A stretch of DNA of 64,000 nucleotides, from the NCBI GenBank assembly GCA_018881555.1, contig JACAXG010000050.1, positions 3,286,001 through 3,350,000 of the forward strand. The letters run 5' to 3'. Below, one piece after another: positions 1 to 12,000 of this stretch. Within the stretch, counting starts at the first letter, position 1, and each line of letters opens with the position of its first letter. A program made the position numbers and the translations under genes. A model generated the notes under the pieces. It searched no databases and was not told the origin of the DNA. It saw nothing but the letters and a program-made list of their open reading frames with translations. Source of the DNA: Amblyornis subalaris. Lineage: Eukaryota > Chordata > Aves > Passeriformes > Ptilonorhynchidae.

Positions 1-2692
1 GCTTCGAGCTACAAGTAGAATTTTCGCATATCTGCTCACCACTGGGATATGTGCAGTAGGGCTGATGCACAGCCACCACCTGTCTTCATCTATTTTGATA
101 CACAGGAATGGTTGTGATCCAATGGGAATAATGCCTGAAAATATAACAGCATGCTGTGAATGTCAAGCACATATCCCACATGCTCGCTATGCCAGCTCTG
201 AGACTTGTGACTCAAATCTACTCATAATTCAGAAAAGCACGTAATATCAAGACTTGTAAATTATGTAGATAGTCAGTTTAAAAAATGCCTGTAATCTCTT
301 CTGAATAAGGCCAAAAGTTTGGGCACTGATCTAGGATTTTACCAGATTTCTCCAAGTGTAGGCATCCCTCCTGCTTTGACTCATTTGACTTGTTAATTGC
401 CAGTATTTTCCAGAGCTTCATTTTCACCTAGACTGTGAGCTTTATTCTCATCCAATTTTGATAGTATGAATTCAAGATAAACTCACTGAAGAAAAGTTTG
501 AGTTAGGGACAAAGACCATAAAATAGAGAAATGGAAATATAATTGGAAAAATTGATCACTTAAAAATAAAAAACANCTGTGAAATTCTAAAATACATTTT
601 CAGTTGAAATCAATTTTTATTTAAACTAATCTTATTTCCAATTAATAGAAGTGTTTTCATTATCAACAGGCTAGTATTGGGGGCAGAGTCTAGATAGCGA
701 AAGTATTCCTGTTGGAAAAGCAAGTACAACCATAGAGAGCATTACAAGTCTGTAACTGGTAGAGAGTGCATGTGAATGAATGAGCATTGTCACGTCATTG
801 TAGTCTTAGCGGACACTTGCATTCACCTTCTTTTCTGTGGGCCAGGATTTCAGAAGCCAGTGTAAAACCCAAGCTGTTTTTACGATGCTTCAATTTGTAC
901 TGAGTGGCATCCAAAGATCTGATGGGATCCTCTGTACTACTCCGTGTCTCCTGTGCCATACATATAAAAGTTAGGTGATGTTGCTAGGCTGTCTTAATAG
1001 GCAAGAGAGAGGGAAAAAGCACCTCCAGGAGTTGACTTGTGTATCTTTTGTGTGTGTAAAGGATAAACGGACTCCTGGAGCTGTTTCCCTCTTCAGTGAT
1101 GAGACCTCTTAGTTACACTAAGACCACTTAGACCTCCAAGTTACACTAAATTGGCATCTACATCATCCAGTCAGGTAAATATTCTAATCTATGTTTACAT
1201 GTTGATTCCACATGGATGAATGGCAAAAATCTGCTGAACCTGAGTGACAAAAATTATAACCTTTTCAATGTGAGGAATAAATGTCTAGTTACAGAAAAGA
1301 CGTTTTGCTATTTTGCAAAATATGTGTTCTCATCTCCCTGTTGCAAAACTTTTTATCCACTCAAGAAAACAGAAGGATATAATGTCCATGAGAAAGACCT
1401 TCACCTCTGGCTTTTGAACAAATGACAGATGCAGGCACAGACGTTTTTCCAGATGGAGGCCAGTGGTAGAATCTGANTGATGCACTCCTCATGTCTGCCC
1501 CACCATTTACTGAAGGCTCAGAGAGCAGGCATTCACTAAAAGTACAGAGGGATTTTTAAAGTGGANTCTAAATTCTGCCCTTTCAAAATTGTAAAGTTTA
1601 CTTCGTAAAATGGCTATAAAGTCCATGTAATGGAGTCACATTTAAATCTGGTGCCATTATTTTCGTACTACTGCAATAGTTATTAGAACTTCTATCATTG
1701 CCATTGGCAAGATTTTAGTTCATTGTTTTTACTAAACAGAAGATAGAACTGTGAATGATTTTAAGAGAATCCTTTTATCGGTAAGACTTCTTACATGTCA
1801 AATAATAAAATGCACAGGTACCCCATACTGAAGAGAGGAAAATNGTGACAAAGTTACCTTTATTGACTTATATTTGGCTGCATCATCATGTAGGCTGGTG
1901 ATTTTCAATCTACACTCGAGGGACCCCTGGGAGCTTCAAGAGCTTCTTTTACAAGACCCATATGGTTTCTGTACATCATTCCATAAATCTAATGGAATTA
2001 TACCAACAGCTGTGAATTAAACCCCATGGCATCAGACAGTGCTGCAAAAGCAGTAGTTTAAAGGCTCAAATAATTGTAATGACCTTCTGGCCGCGGGCTT
2101 AATCATCGAAACCANCAAACACCGGGTACAACCTGCATATTGCTGTGCTGTGGGGAACAGTGCTAAAGNAGTCATGTTGTATTTTTCCCACAAAATCGTC
2201 AATATTGACACAGCTTAATGAAAATTAAGGGAGTGGATACATTTGTAGAAAGTNATTTGCCTCTTTTCCACAAATAGATTCCTTCTAATTCAGGGCTGGG
2301 CTGGTGTAGTCTTCTGCCCAAGATATAACAAAATAAATGTTAAAAGTATGGATGAATTCAAGGAAGAGCAGACCAGGGTATTATCACTGAGCACTAACAA
2401 ATAAAACTCCATCAAATACAGTCTGAAGAATGCAGTTACTGTGGTATCCACAGAAAAGCCTTCCCATCACTCTCCAGTATCCACCATCAGTTTAGTATCT
2501 TTACAACAGCTCTACTTGCACGTTTTTCATTTTGGTTTTGCTCAGAAAAACCTCAAAACAAATTTTAAATAAGAATCAATTAATTTTTTTCTGCACCAGA
2601 CATTGGTAAAGTAAGAAAGTAAAANATTTTTGCAACTCTGCACATAATTTTCAGTGTATTTTCATAGTTTCCCACAGTCTTATTTCACCAAG
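1..2692. other. Unique AT-rich noncoding sequence
   Basis: No gene, RNA or recognisable repeat is seen here. The longest open frames are under about 70 codons and have no family resemblance. A partial duplication of about 30 bp lies at 1101-1150, where the words GACCTC and AGTTACACTAA recur. A slightly CpG-richer patch at about 2085-2170 might be a conserved noncoding element, but nothing in the sequence alone shows that. Single ambiguous bases recur through this stretch, as in the rest of the window. Confidence 0.6.
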
Positions 2693-3085
2693 CTTAAGGC
2701 CAGAAGGGGGTCTTAGATCAACTAGTATTGCTTCATATGTATCAGGCCACTACATTTCATCCATTTTTCCCTCCACTGAACCTGTCACTTTATGTCTTTA
2801 ACTGTGTATTTTATGTACTTCAGAAAGGCAATTACTGTTGATTTTAAAACATAAAAGAGACCATCCAGCAGGGTTTTTTTCTAATTCTTAAGCATCCTCA
2901 CCGTTAAATTACTTTTTCCTCTCTTAATTTCTGAACAGGAGCCAAGGAGCAGCTCTCAGCTACGCTGTTTCTTTATAGACACTGAAGAACCTCTTGATAT
3001 TCAGTGTCCACTTAATCAAATTACTTCAGCTTTATTGATAAGCTAAGCAAATTGACATGGTCTAGTCCTTTCTCTCTCCTGCCTT
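2693..3085 (-). repeat. Ancient CR1/L3-like LINE 3' relic, antisense
   Basis: Read on the plus strand, the segment opens with AAGGCCAGAAGGGGGTCTTA, which I recognise as the reverse complement of the 3' end of an old amniote CR1/L3-type LINE. Further matching words follow in the order expected for one element: ATCCTCACCGTTAAA, then TTAATCAAATTACTTC, then TGATAAGCTAAGCAAATTGA. The element therefore lies on the minus strand with its 3' end at the left. It is heavily diverged and has small indels, and no coding frame survives. The match rests on recalled consensus patterns, so the exact subfamily and the right boundary are uncertain. Confidence 0.75.
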
Positions 3086-6000
3086 AGCCCTCCACACACC
3101 CTCACCGAGACTGCAAAGCCAGCACGAGCAACCAGACAAACNCTTCTGGTCACCTTCTATCCTGCAGCTGCCTTCTCTTTTCTGCCTGCATGGTATTTAT
3201 GCAGCTGGGTGGTGAATCAATCTAAAATACCCTGTTCCAAAAGAAAGAAGAATCAAGGGAGGAAACAATGCAGAGACTACAGATCTGGAAAGGGTAGGCT
3301 CACCCTTTTCAGCCAATGCTTTGGTTTATGCCAGCTTCATGTGCTTGTGCAACGGTGAGATAAAGCACTCTGTTCAGTCCATTAGTCTTCTTTTTTTTTT
3401 TTTTAATTTCTCATCTCAGGTATTTCAAAATCACTCTTCAAGGATGGGCTCAGGAGGTAAAGGTCATCTAAGAGTATCACTCCTGATAATGGCACTNGCC
3501 AAAGCAAAACCACCTGCCAACTAGTATTCATTATTCTGGTATTCATTATTCTCCTCTTTACATGGCCACGGTTCTCATTCACCCTTTCCACAGCACTGGA
3601 CAAGGACTCAGGTAGAATAGCTTTCACATTACAATGTTTAAATGGTTTTCAAGGTTAACTGTCTCCCAAGATACAGTTCCCTCTAGCAATGGTATCCTAA
3701 ATTATGTAGAAAACCTGAGCATATCTCCTATAAAAAGAAATATATGTTCATGTTTCTCATATAGCATGATTTCATACATGTGCACACGTATAAAAATTAG
3801 TCTCACTCTCACAGATGTTGTTCAATACATTTNACACAGGGAATAATTTCTTACCTGGACATACATTTTTTTAAATATTTCACCTTGCTTTTAATCATTT
3901 TCATGTTATAATGAAGGCAGAAATGGAAAATTAAATGTCCTAGAAAGCTGGTTTTCTTTTGTGAAGAAATCATTGTATTACATGTGAATATGAAAAATAT
4001 TTCTTTCCTCTCACATTTTCTTGCTTTTCTCCTTCTTGAAAAGGTTGCTCATGTGTTTGAATGATGAATTTTCCCTACTGCATGTGGAAAGCAATCTGCA
4101 GATAATATTTTCACAGCAAATATTCATACCATCCTTGACAACGTACATGCTGCATTGTTAGAAATGCAGAGTACAATTTTTGTAGGCAGACTTGGATAGA
4201 AACTGCAAAGAAGGCTTGCAGACCAGCACAGCACCATCACAACAGTTAGGGTGTAGATAAAAGAGAGTGTCTCAAATCTCTTCAGTTATATCAGGCATTC
4301 AAACATGCTGATGAAGAAACCAAAGTGACCGCTTTGTACTNCACTTCCACAGACAGTGAAAGCAAACAAAACCAGCAGTGTTATTGCATAACCAATGACG
4401 ACTGTTCCTCTTTTGATTAATGTTAGAATACCTTTNAATCAAGGGACTTATAGTCCTCTGGAATTTATGGTTTGGCTTTTTGTTGGGTTTGGTTTTGGTT
4501 TCTTCCCCACACCACTCTCTAACAACTGACACTTCTTAATTGTCTAGCTTATTAATTATTATTCAGGTTCATAAGGCTCCTTCTAAGTAGACATTCTCTG
4601 ATTAAAAGCTCCTTTGGTGGTGTCTAAAGATTATGTAAAATAATCTGGTATAAGTCACTGAAAGCAGCATTTTTATGGGGGTTTGCAGTGATTTTGTTAG
4701 TCTTGTAATAAAGCTTAGGAAGGCAATCAAGTGTTATGCACAACTTACATGAAAAGTTGATGTCTGCTNGCTCTACCTGCAACCGTATTTTGACAGAAAC
4801 CACAAATGAAGCATGGACAGGAAAAGTTCAATCAAAGGACCGGGATTGTCTGAGCAAAAGCAAAATGCTGCCACAGAACAAGTAAGAAGTGAACTATTCC
4901 TCCTATTCAGTCACTAGTGCACAGGCNTCCACAGCAGGAGAAATGGCTTTTCTTGGAAGTAGCCTCAGAACTGTCTTACTGTTCTGTCTAATTAATCAAA
5001 CCATTTTGTTCCACAGAGGTACACAGGAGTATAAACTGCTTCTTCCCGACAAGAAAAATCTTTCACTCTTCAGGGCTACAAAGAAATTTTACCAGTATGG
5101 GATTTAAGACAAAAAACAAATGAGAAGCGCTGGTCCAAATATGTGAAGATTTCATACTGCTTCCTATTAAAGTAATGAAACAGGATTTGTAGAGAGAAAA
5201 TACATTTTCATTAGGTAAATTGATAATAAGCAGGAAAAAAAGACAGATGAGACCTTTCTTATCTAAAGAGTTTAGTAAACTCTAAAGAGTTTATTATTTC
5301 TTGCCTCTCTGTAAAGTTTTCCTTGTTTCTTTTTTTTTCCCCAAAAAGCTTTGGCATCCCATCCACATGGAAGCCAATTCCACAAAGCCTCAAAACCTAT
5401 GATGAAATCTCTAATAGACATGCTGAAGCCTCTCACAGTAACACACTGTCGAAGCCAAACTTTTCAGGGACTAATATTTCGTGGCTCATTGGCTTAAGAA
5501 TGGAGAGGCAGATGAATGTCCTTTGGTGAAAAGACTTCCAAAGGTTTTGCAGTATTCTGTAAAAACAGTTTCACACTGCTCCTTCTCATACAATGACAGG
5601 AGTCAGAGCAAAAAAAAAATTGGGTTGAGTTGTTTTCTTGTGGATCATAGCATTAATTTGAAATTAAGAAAAAATTGTAATAAAAGACAGTTATACCCTA
5701 AATGGAGCAAATAATGACCAGCCCTAAGAGGGGAAGTTTANCTATGCAGAGCAGGGCTTGCTGCCTCCATTAACCATCATTATCTGAGAGTAAATTCCTG
5801 TAATCCTTTCAGTATAGCCATGCAGTTCCAATAACATGAAAAAAAGCGCCCATTTTTAGGAGAAGCAGCTCCGCCAGTCTCCCAGACTGCCGAGGCATCA
5901 ATAACGGGCATTGTCTCCTGGCATGCTCAGCAGTTCGCCGCCTGGGATAGACATTACCACATTCTCACACAGTTCTGCTCATTTGGGAGATGAGGCAAGA

Positions 6001-6395
6001 TGTGCAATTAACTTCCAAGAGAAGGATTTTAGACTGAAGATTAATTACTGGGAGTACTGAAGTCCACTCTTCTAATTGCTGTTAGGCACTAGGAATGTTC
6101 TGAAAATAAGAATGTTAGACCAACAACGTCTTTTAAATGCAAGCTTAATATTTGAATATCTTTGGCTTGGATTAGCTGGATAATTCTGCAAACATTGTAC
6201 ATACATATTGGATTTTATACACATAATCCCAACCTATATAGTCATATACAACATGCATCCCAGGCTATAGATTTCTTTTAAAGAAAATCATTGTATCAAA
6301 ATACCAGATCAAATGTCATTACAGNACTTCATGAATAACACATTTCTCAATTTCATACATAGATACATAGATAAATACTTAGAATTATTTGAACC
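3086..6395. other. Unique AT-rich noncoding sequence
   Basis: Mostly unremarkable intergenic or intronic sequence. It includes a T-run near 3391-3404 and a small motif at 5262-5293, where TCTAAAGAGTTTA occurs twice, 19 bp apart, and forms a local palindrome. A GC-richer patch lies at about 5850-5960. The open frames here are short and carry no recognisable domain. Confidence 0.55.
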
Positions 6396-6953
6396 AGCCA
6401 AGGGAGGGGATTGTCCTGCTCTGCTCTGCACCAGTGCAGCCTCACCTCGAGTGCTATGTGCAGTTTTGGGCACCACAATGTAAGAAGGATATAAAGCTAT
6501 TAGAGAGTGTCCAAAGGAGGGCAGTGAAGATGGTGAAGGGCCTTGAGGTGAAGCTGTATGGAGAGCAGCTGANATCACTTGGTCTGTTCAGCCTGGAGGA
6601 GACTGAGGGATTGCACTTACAACTCATCGCAGTTACAACTTCCTCGTGAGGGGAAGAGGATCTCTTCTCTGTGGTGATCAGTGACAGGACCTCAGAGAAT
6701 GGCATGAAGCTGAGTCNGGGGAGGTTTAGGTTGGATATCAGGAAAAGGTTCTTCATCCAGGGGGTGTTTGGGCACTGGAACAGGCTCTGCATGGAAGTGG
6801 TCACAGCACCAAGCCTGATAGAGTTCAGGAAACATTTGGACAACGATCCTAGCCACTTGCTCTTGGGTTTGCCCTGTGCAAGTCCAGGAGTTGGACTTCA
6901 ATGATCCTGATGGATTCCNTCCAACTCAGGATAGTCTATGATTCTACGATTCT
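6396..6953 (+). repeat. CR1 LINE, 5'-truncated 3' end (ORF2 tail plus 3' UTR)
   Basis: This is a non-LTR retrotransposon fragment with the characteristic CR1 3' terminus: it ends in TCTATGATTCTACGATTCT, the ATTCTATG-type tail. Upstream it carries the end of the reverse-transcriptase ORF2 in broken frames. One frame from about 6420 to 6600 reads [11 protein letters not shown], then [13 protein letters not shown], then LGLFSLEE. Another frame from about 6683 reads GRFRLDIRKRFF, then HWNRL. The two parts are out of frame with each other and the copy is interrupted, so it is inactive. It is truncated at the 5' end, the usual fate of CR1 copies. Its 3' tail is partly degenerate, which suggests moderate age. 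Confidence 0.93.
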
Positions 6954-8283
6954 AAGCATTTTTGACACAACACAACCCTGCTCATATAAAAATAAGTATT
7001 ATAGCCTTGTTCAAAGCCACATTGACCTACTGGGAGATCAATAGCACATCTGTAGAAAAAGAAGTTATGATTGTAGAGATGAAAATGAAAATTTGAGTGT
7101 CAATTAGAAAGGTCTGAAATGGAATATGAAAGTCATCAGTTATCTAAAATGTATCCAAAATTTGCCAACTAGCATGTAATCACAATTTATATGACAAGAA
7201 AAGAAATTTTGCATATTACAAAAGAGGGAAAGAGAATGAAAAGGTATTAACTGCAAAATGANAAAAAATCAGCTAGATGAAGTAATTATTCACCTTTCAT
7301 AAAGATGACTTCTACAGAAGTACTAGGTGTCTGGTACAAGTAAATACAGAATTGCTAAATTTTGTCTCAATCACTGCTTATGCCCTCTGCTTTTGCTTTC
7401 CACTGTTTTCAGTACAAGAGGTTAAAATCCATGGAAGTTGTCCCATTAGCACAGCTTATATGTTATGAGGCAACCTGAAGCAAAATGTTGCCATAAGGGC
7501 AAATGAGAATGGAAAGCAATAGCTAAAAGCCAGTGAAAGGAGAAGCTCTGTGGGAGATTGAGTTGCACTGAACATTACAATACATACTATGAAAACATTG
7601 GACTTTTTCAGCAGCACTTGTGAAACTAAGCGCTCTTTTCAGGTGACTTATTTTATATGATAAAAAATGCTCTAATAAGTTGTGCGCTTAAACAAGGTTG
7701 GAAGCATGACCTTCTGTGAGCATAGAGCTGGATAATGCAGCTCTATGCTCACAGAGACAGACGTAGACAAAACTCTGCCAAAAGTCATCCCGAAGCAACT
7801 GGGACACACAGAAAGTTTTGTGATAAGGAGAATAATTTCAGAGACAATATACATGTGCCATAAAGCAGATAACACATGAATTTCTATCCTTCCACAGGCT
7901 TGGGCAGGGTTAGCAATCTGTATCCAAGCCTTTCAGTCGGTTACTGGCATTACATGGAGTAAAGTGCTAGCTCATGCTAGGGAAGGGACACTGTAACTGA
8001 AGAGTTTGAGTTTCTCAGTTAGAGTCAAACATTCAGAGCCTGAATTCAGAAGCAAACCTCTATGTCCTGCGTGTATACACTACTGCAATTCTAAGTTTAT
8101 GTATTATTTCCTTAACACTTTGTTAAATAGTGTAACAATTCTGTACTTACTTGTTTGCATCACATCATTTCAGAAGATTGTGCCTGCCAGTTTTTCATTC
8201 TTGCAGTAGTTCCATTATTACTGTGATCACATACATGTTTTTAGTTGCTATCGACACTTTTGCTACTGCAAGTTCTCCCTTCA
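6954..8283. other. Unique AT-rich sequence with a perfect hairpin
   Basis: No gene is supported here. The notable feature is the inverted repeat at 7713-7755, listed separately. The rest is AT-rich sequence with only short open frames. Confidence 0.55.
7713..7755. repeat. Perfect 18-bp inverted repeat with 7-nt loop
   Basis: The left arm (7713-7730, TCTGTGAGCATAGAGCTG) is the exact reverse complement of the right arm (7738-7755). The loop is GATAATG. One more G-U pair is possible outside, after which complementarity is lost. The stem is shorter than a typical microRNA precursor, and I cannot extend it convincingly. It could be a foldback mutation, a structured transcript element or chance, although an exact 18-bp match this close together is unlikely by chance. 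Confidence 0.9.
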
Positions 8284-8288
8284 ATAAG
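8284..8288. repeat. Target-site duplication, left copy (ATAAG)
   Basis: Five bases, ATAAG, immediately precede the LTR start TGTCCTGG. They recur exactly at 9066-9070, immediately after its end. A 5-bp duplication is usual for ERVL-type (and some other) avian endogenous retroviral integrations. Confidence 0.88.
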
Positions 8289-9065
8289 TGTCCTGGGTTA
8301 GTTAAATATTCTATTACCATCCACAAAAGCTGGATAAATTTCATAATTACACACCTGGAACTCCTTATCTCAACTGAGATAAGCACTCCAACNNNNNNNN
8401 NNNNNNNNNNNNNNNNNNNNNNNNNNNNNNNNNNNNNNNNNNNNNNNNNNNNNNNNNNNNNNNNNNNNNNNNNNNNNNNNNNNNNNNNNNNNNNNNNNNN
8501 NNNNNNNNNNNNNNNNNNNNNNNNNNNNNNNNNNNNNNNNNNNNNNNNNNNNNNNNNNNNNNNNNNNNNNNNNNNNNNNNNNNNNNNNNNNNNNNNNNNN
8601 NNNNNNNNNNNNNNNNNNNNNNNNNNNNNNNNNNNNNNNNNNNNNNNNNNNNNNNNNNNNNNNNNNNNNNNNNNNNNNNNNNNNNNNNNNNNNNNNNNNN
8701 NNNNNNNNNNNNNNNNNNNNNNNNNNNNNNNNNNNNNNNNNNNNNNNNNNNNNNNNNNNNNNNNNNNNNNNNNNNNNNNNNNNNNNNNNNNNNNNNNNNN
8801 NNNNNNNNNNNNNNNNNNNNNNNNNNNNNNNNNNNNNNNNNNNNNNNNNNNNNNNNNNNNNNNNNNNNNNNNGCACAGCTACCACCCTGGTCAACAGGGT
8901 GTCAGGTTGTACCGTGACTCTGTCGGTTTGTTTAAGCCCGTGTTTCTGTATTACTGCATTTATTTTAACCTTTTTTTTATTAAAATTGTAATTTTGACCT
9001 AAAATCTCTCGAGATATTCTGTGTGGGGTTAATTTCCCCTGCTGGTTTACAGCCAAACCAGCACA
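8289..9065 (+). mobile_element. LTR of an endogenous retrovirus, interrupted by an assembly gap
   Basis: The element starts TGTCCTGGGTTA and ends AACCAGCACA, giving near-matching inverted ends of the TG...CA type. The exact ATAAG duplication on both sides confirms the boundaries. About 104 bases of the left end and 193 bases of the right end are present; the middle is unknown bases. The right part is T-rich and contains TATTAAAATTG, which resembles a degenerate polyadenylation region and suggests plus orientation. A small hairpin (CTGGTTT / AAACCAG) sits at 9042-9061, at the very end. As drawn it is about 777 bp, a plausible solo-LTR length, but the gap could hide internal retroviral sequence. 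No coding remnant is visible. Confidence 0.85.
8393..8872. other. Assembly gap, 480 unknown bases
   Basis: A continuous run of N. It lies wholly inside the LTR. Gaps commonly fall in repetitive or GC-rich LTR sequence, and the gap size may be an estimate. Any open frame drawn across it is an artefact. Confidence 0.99.
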
Positions 9066-9070
9066 ATAAG
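9066..9070. repeat. Target-site duplication, right copy (ATAAG)
   Basis: Exact partner of the ATAAG at 8284-8288, directly after the terminal CA of the LTR. Confidence 0.88.
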
Positions 9071-12000
9071 GTATATGCTTTATCCACTTGGAGCTAGGGA
9101 CATTTGCCCTCCTTGCAAGTACCGAAGACTGTTGGGCCAGTAGACATAGATCCAAATCTTTAAAAAAAAAAAGGAAAGGCATCACAGAGAGGTTTTCTTA
9201 AAAGTCGAGGACAAATTCCAGAAGAGAGAAAAGTGCCACACTTCTCACTTCTCTCTGCTCCATTGCAAAGCCATTCTCTAGAAACTAATCCAGCATAGAG
9301 CANCTTGAGTTGGTGCATTGATAAAGACTTGCTGTACCCATCTCAGCTGCAGGCACTGCAGGCCTCCCAACAGAGTTCCACATCTCCCTCGGGACAGTAA
9401 CATCCTGAGACATGATCTTGCTACTGGGGTACAAAGGGTTGCNAATGGGAAAGGATAAAAGGGATGAATTTTAAGGCATTCAGCAGTAAGCAGTGAATTG
9501 CTAGGTTAAGGTAGTGACGTAACTGGACCTTTGATTTCATTTCAGGTTTTTGTGCAAGATGAACCTAAATATTGCACAGGTTTTCAAAAATTACCATTTC
9601 TTAAGTTGTTTTGAAAGTGGCCTTAAAGGAGATCTCCCATGGTTATTTTTTCCCCTTCATGATACATGAAAAAAAAACCAAACAAACACAAACAANCAAA
9701 ACCCCCATCAATCTGAACAATAGTCATATTTCCAGAAAAAAAAGTAATTCAGTATAAGGGAAAACAGTTGTAGACAATCTTTTCAACACCAGATAAAGCT
9801 TGGATCTGCCTGCAGACTGCAGAATACTCATAAGGAAGAAGACATTCTGGAAAATTCATAGTTTACCAGTATTCTTCATTAGCAGACTTTTTTTCCCACT
9901 TCCTATCTATCAAAAGCATACTGAGATGTTTGAAGGGCCTATGAGGATTCATTTTGGCTAGACTTGGGCTGGAGTTTCCCAAAATCTAAAGATTAAATAT
10001 TGAAATAACATCCCAGCTGTCTTCAATTTTACAGGATGTTGATACAGATAAACAGCATGACAAAGTGAGAAATGAGTTCAAGACAGACACAATTCCTGCC
10101 AGCAGGATTGCAAAGTCTGCTTACAGTAGGATGCCTAAGCAGAGGGAAGTTAGAAATAACATAATCAGTTGCTTATCAGACCTAGGAACCAGTGTAAGTC
10201 TGATAGGACTCCTGTCAGAATTGCTATGCTTGGGGAATTCAACAGCAGTTTTGTGGCTAAGAATGATTACTGTAAAAAAATAATTCAAACCGCTCTTCAC
10301 TCTCACTCGGCTTTGATGTGATAAACCACAGTCTGAATATGAACAGGGATTAGATCTCAGGTACAGCCAAAATGAAGACAAAAAGCTGACACCTTGGGAT
10401 GAGGCAGTTTTCAGTAACTGAGACCTGGCCAAATGAGACACCCTTTGCTGCTGCATCCTCAGCTCCCTGCAAACATCTGACAAGAAACAAATAGACACCT
10501 CTGGGTGGTCTCACCAGAAAACACAAAATGGAATCAATATGTCATGAGTTAGACTGCTAAAATGAACAAGTTTCCCGACAAGAACCATTTCTTTTCAGCT
10601 GAGCCTGAGTCCCTGAGGTAGCTAGGAGCTTAGGGGAGGCTGCGGCACTCATGCTAAACCACATTTTGTTTCCTCTGTTATAGCCTGAGTCCCTGGGCTG
10701 CTAGAGCATGTCCCACTGAGCAGTAGGAGCAAAACTTGCAATTGGATTCTGTATTTGGCAGGTTGCCAAGGCAGAGAGCCGTGAGCTACNCATAGAAAGC
10801 CTTTCTTTCTGAGACATATTCAAATACTCCTGAATTTTCCTTTCTCTCTGTCCCCTTATGGTATTTGAGAACATCAATGTCCTACAGGATTAGTACGGNT
10901 AACCTTACGTCAATTCTTATCAGGTTTTTACAAGACCCATTGGGATTCAGAGGTGTCAATTTTTGCTCCAAAGGTAACTTAATCTTTCACATATTTAAGT
11001 CTTAAAAATAATTAATTACTATGGATAAATCCCATTCAGTCACAAGCACTTCTCATTTTATTTTCACAAGCATTTAAAGTGACAGGTGATTAACCAGTGA
11101 CCAAAGAAATAGACTGTGGACTTACTGCAAATAAACAGAAATTCTTCATCTGAAGTTCTGAAACATCTGGGGTTTTGTTTGAATCAGATGGCAAAGAGAC
11201 ATATAGAGTCCAGTGTGTCCTACAATATGTCAAATATCTTAATGACAATAAATGCTGCCTCTTACAGAAATATCCTTTTAACACAAATAAACGTGTTACC
11301 TAAAAGCTCAGATATTAAGTTTCCCAGCAAACCTCTTCAGCCTTAGATCCCTGATCCACAAGGTTACTACCGCTGTGAACAAAAGCTAATGCCTANGGGA
11401 TGCTCCAGGAGTGCCTGCTTCAAGTTTCAGTAAGAGCTAAAGAAAAGGCAATCAAGGAGNGCTGTACTTTTTTGGCAAGAAGGTCCAGTGGCTGTTGCTC
11501 TGCCATGAGCACAATGACACGCCAACAGGCTGACTCATTTCTCACACACACACATGCCAGCAGTGCAGAGCAGAACTCAGTGTGTTTCTGCCAGCCTACC
11601 ACTATAGTGGATCGCTGCAACAGCTGGGAGCCTCTGACAAGAGCTTTTTCGTAACTTGTTTACAAAATGCAGGAAAATCTCTGCTGTGTAGTCTGCTGAT
11701 TCGTACACCTACCTGGTCAGCTGTTTCTGAATCCAATACCTCAGAGCAATCTCCAAGGAACAGAGAGAGGAGATTACTTGGTCTCGTTATTGCTCTTTCC
11801 CTTTTCCTCTGACCCCTGTTATCTTGTTAGATTATTTCCAGTTTCTAGGGTTTGAGTTCCTCCACAATGCTCCACTTCTTACCTTTCCCCAAATAAACTG
11901 GGCTATATTTCACCTTCCATTAAGCCATTGGATATATTTAAGGCATAGACAATCGGAATTTGTTCAGGGCAAGAAATATTCATTCTAGCCCCAAAGAGTT

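Noticed and set aside
6454..6904. Minus-strand frames opposite the CR1 copy
   Set aside because: Shadow frames of the plus-strand CR1 sequence.
8151..9185. Long frames on both strands spanning 8151-9185
   Set aside because: They run through 480 unknown bases, so the length is an artefact of the gap.
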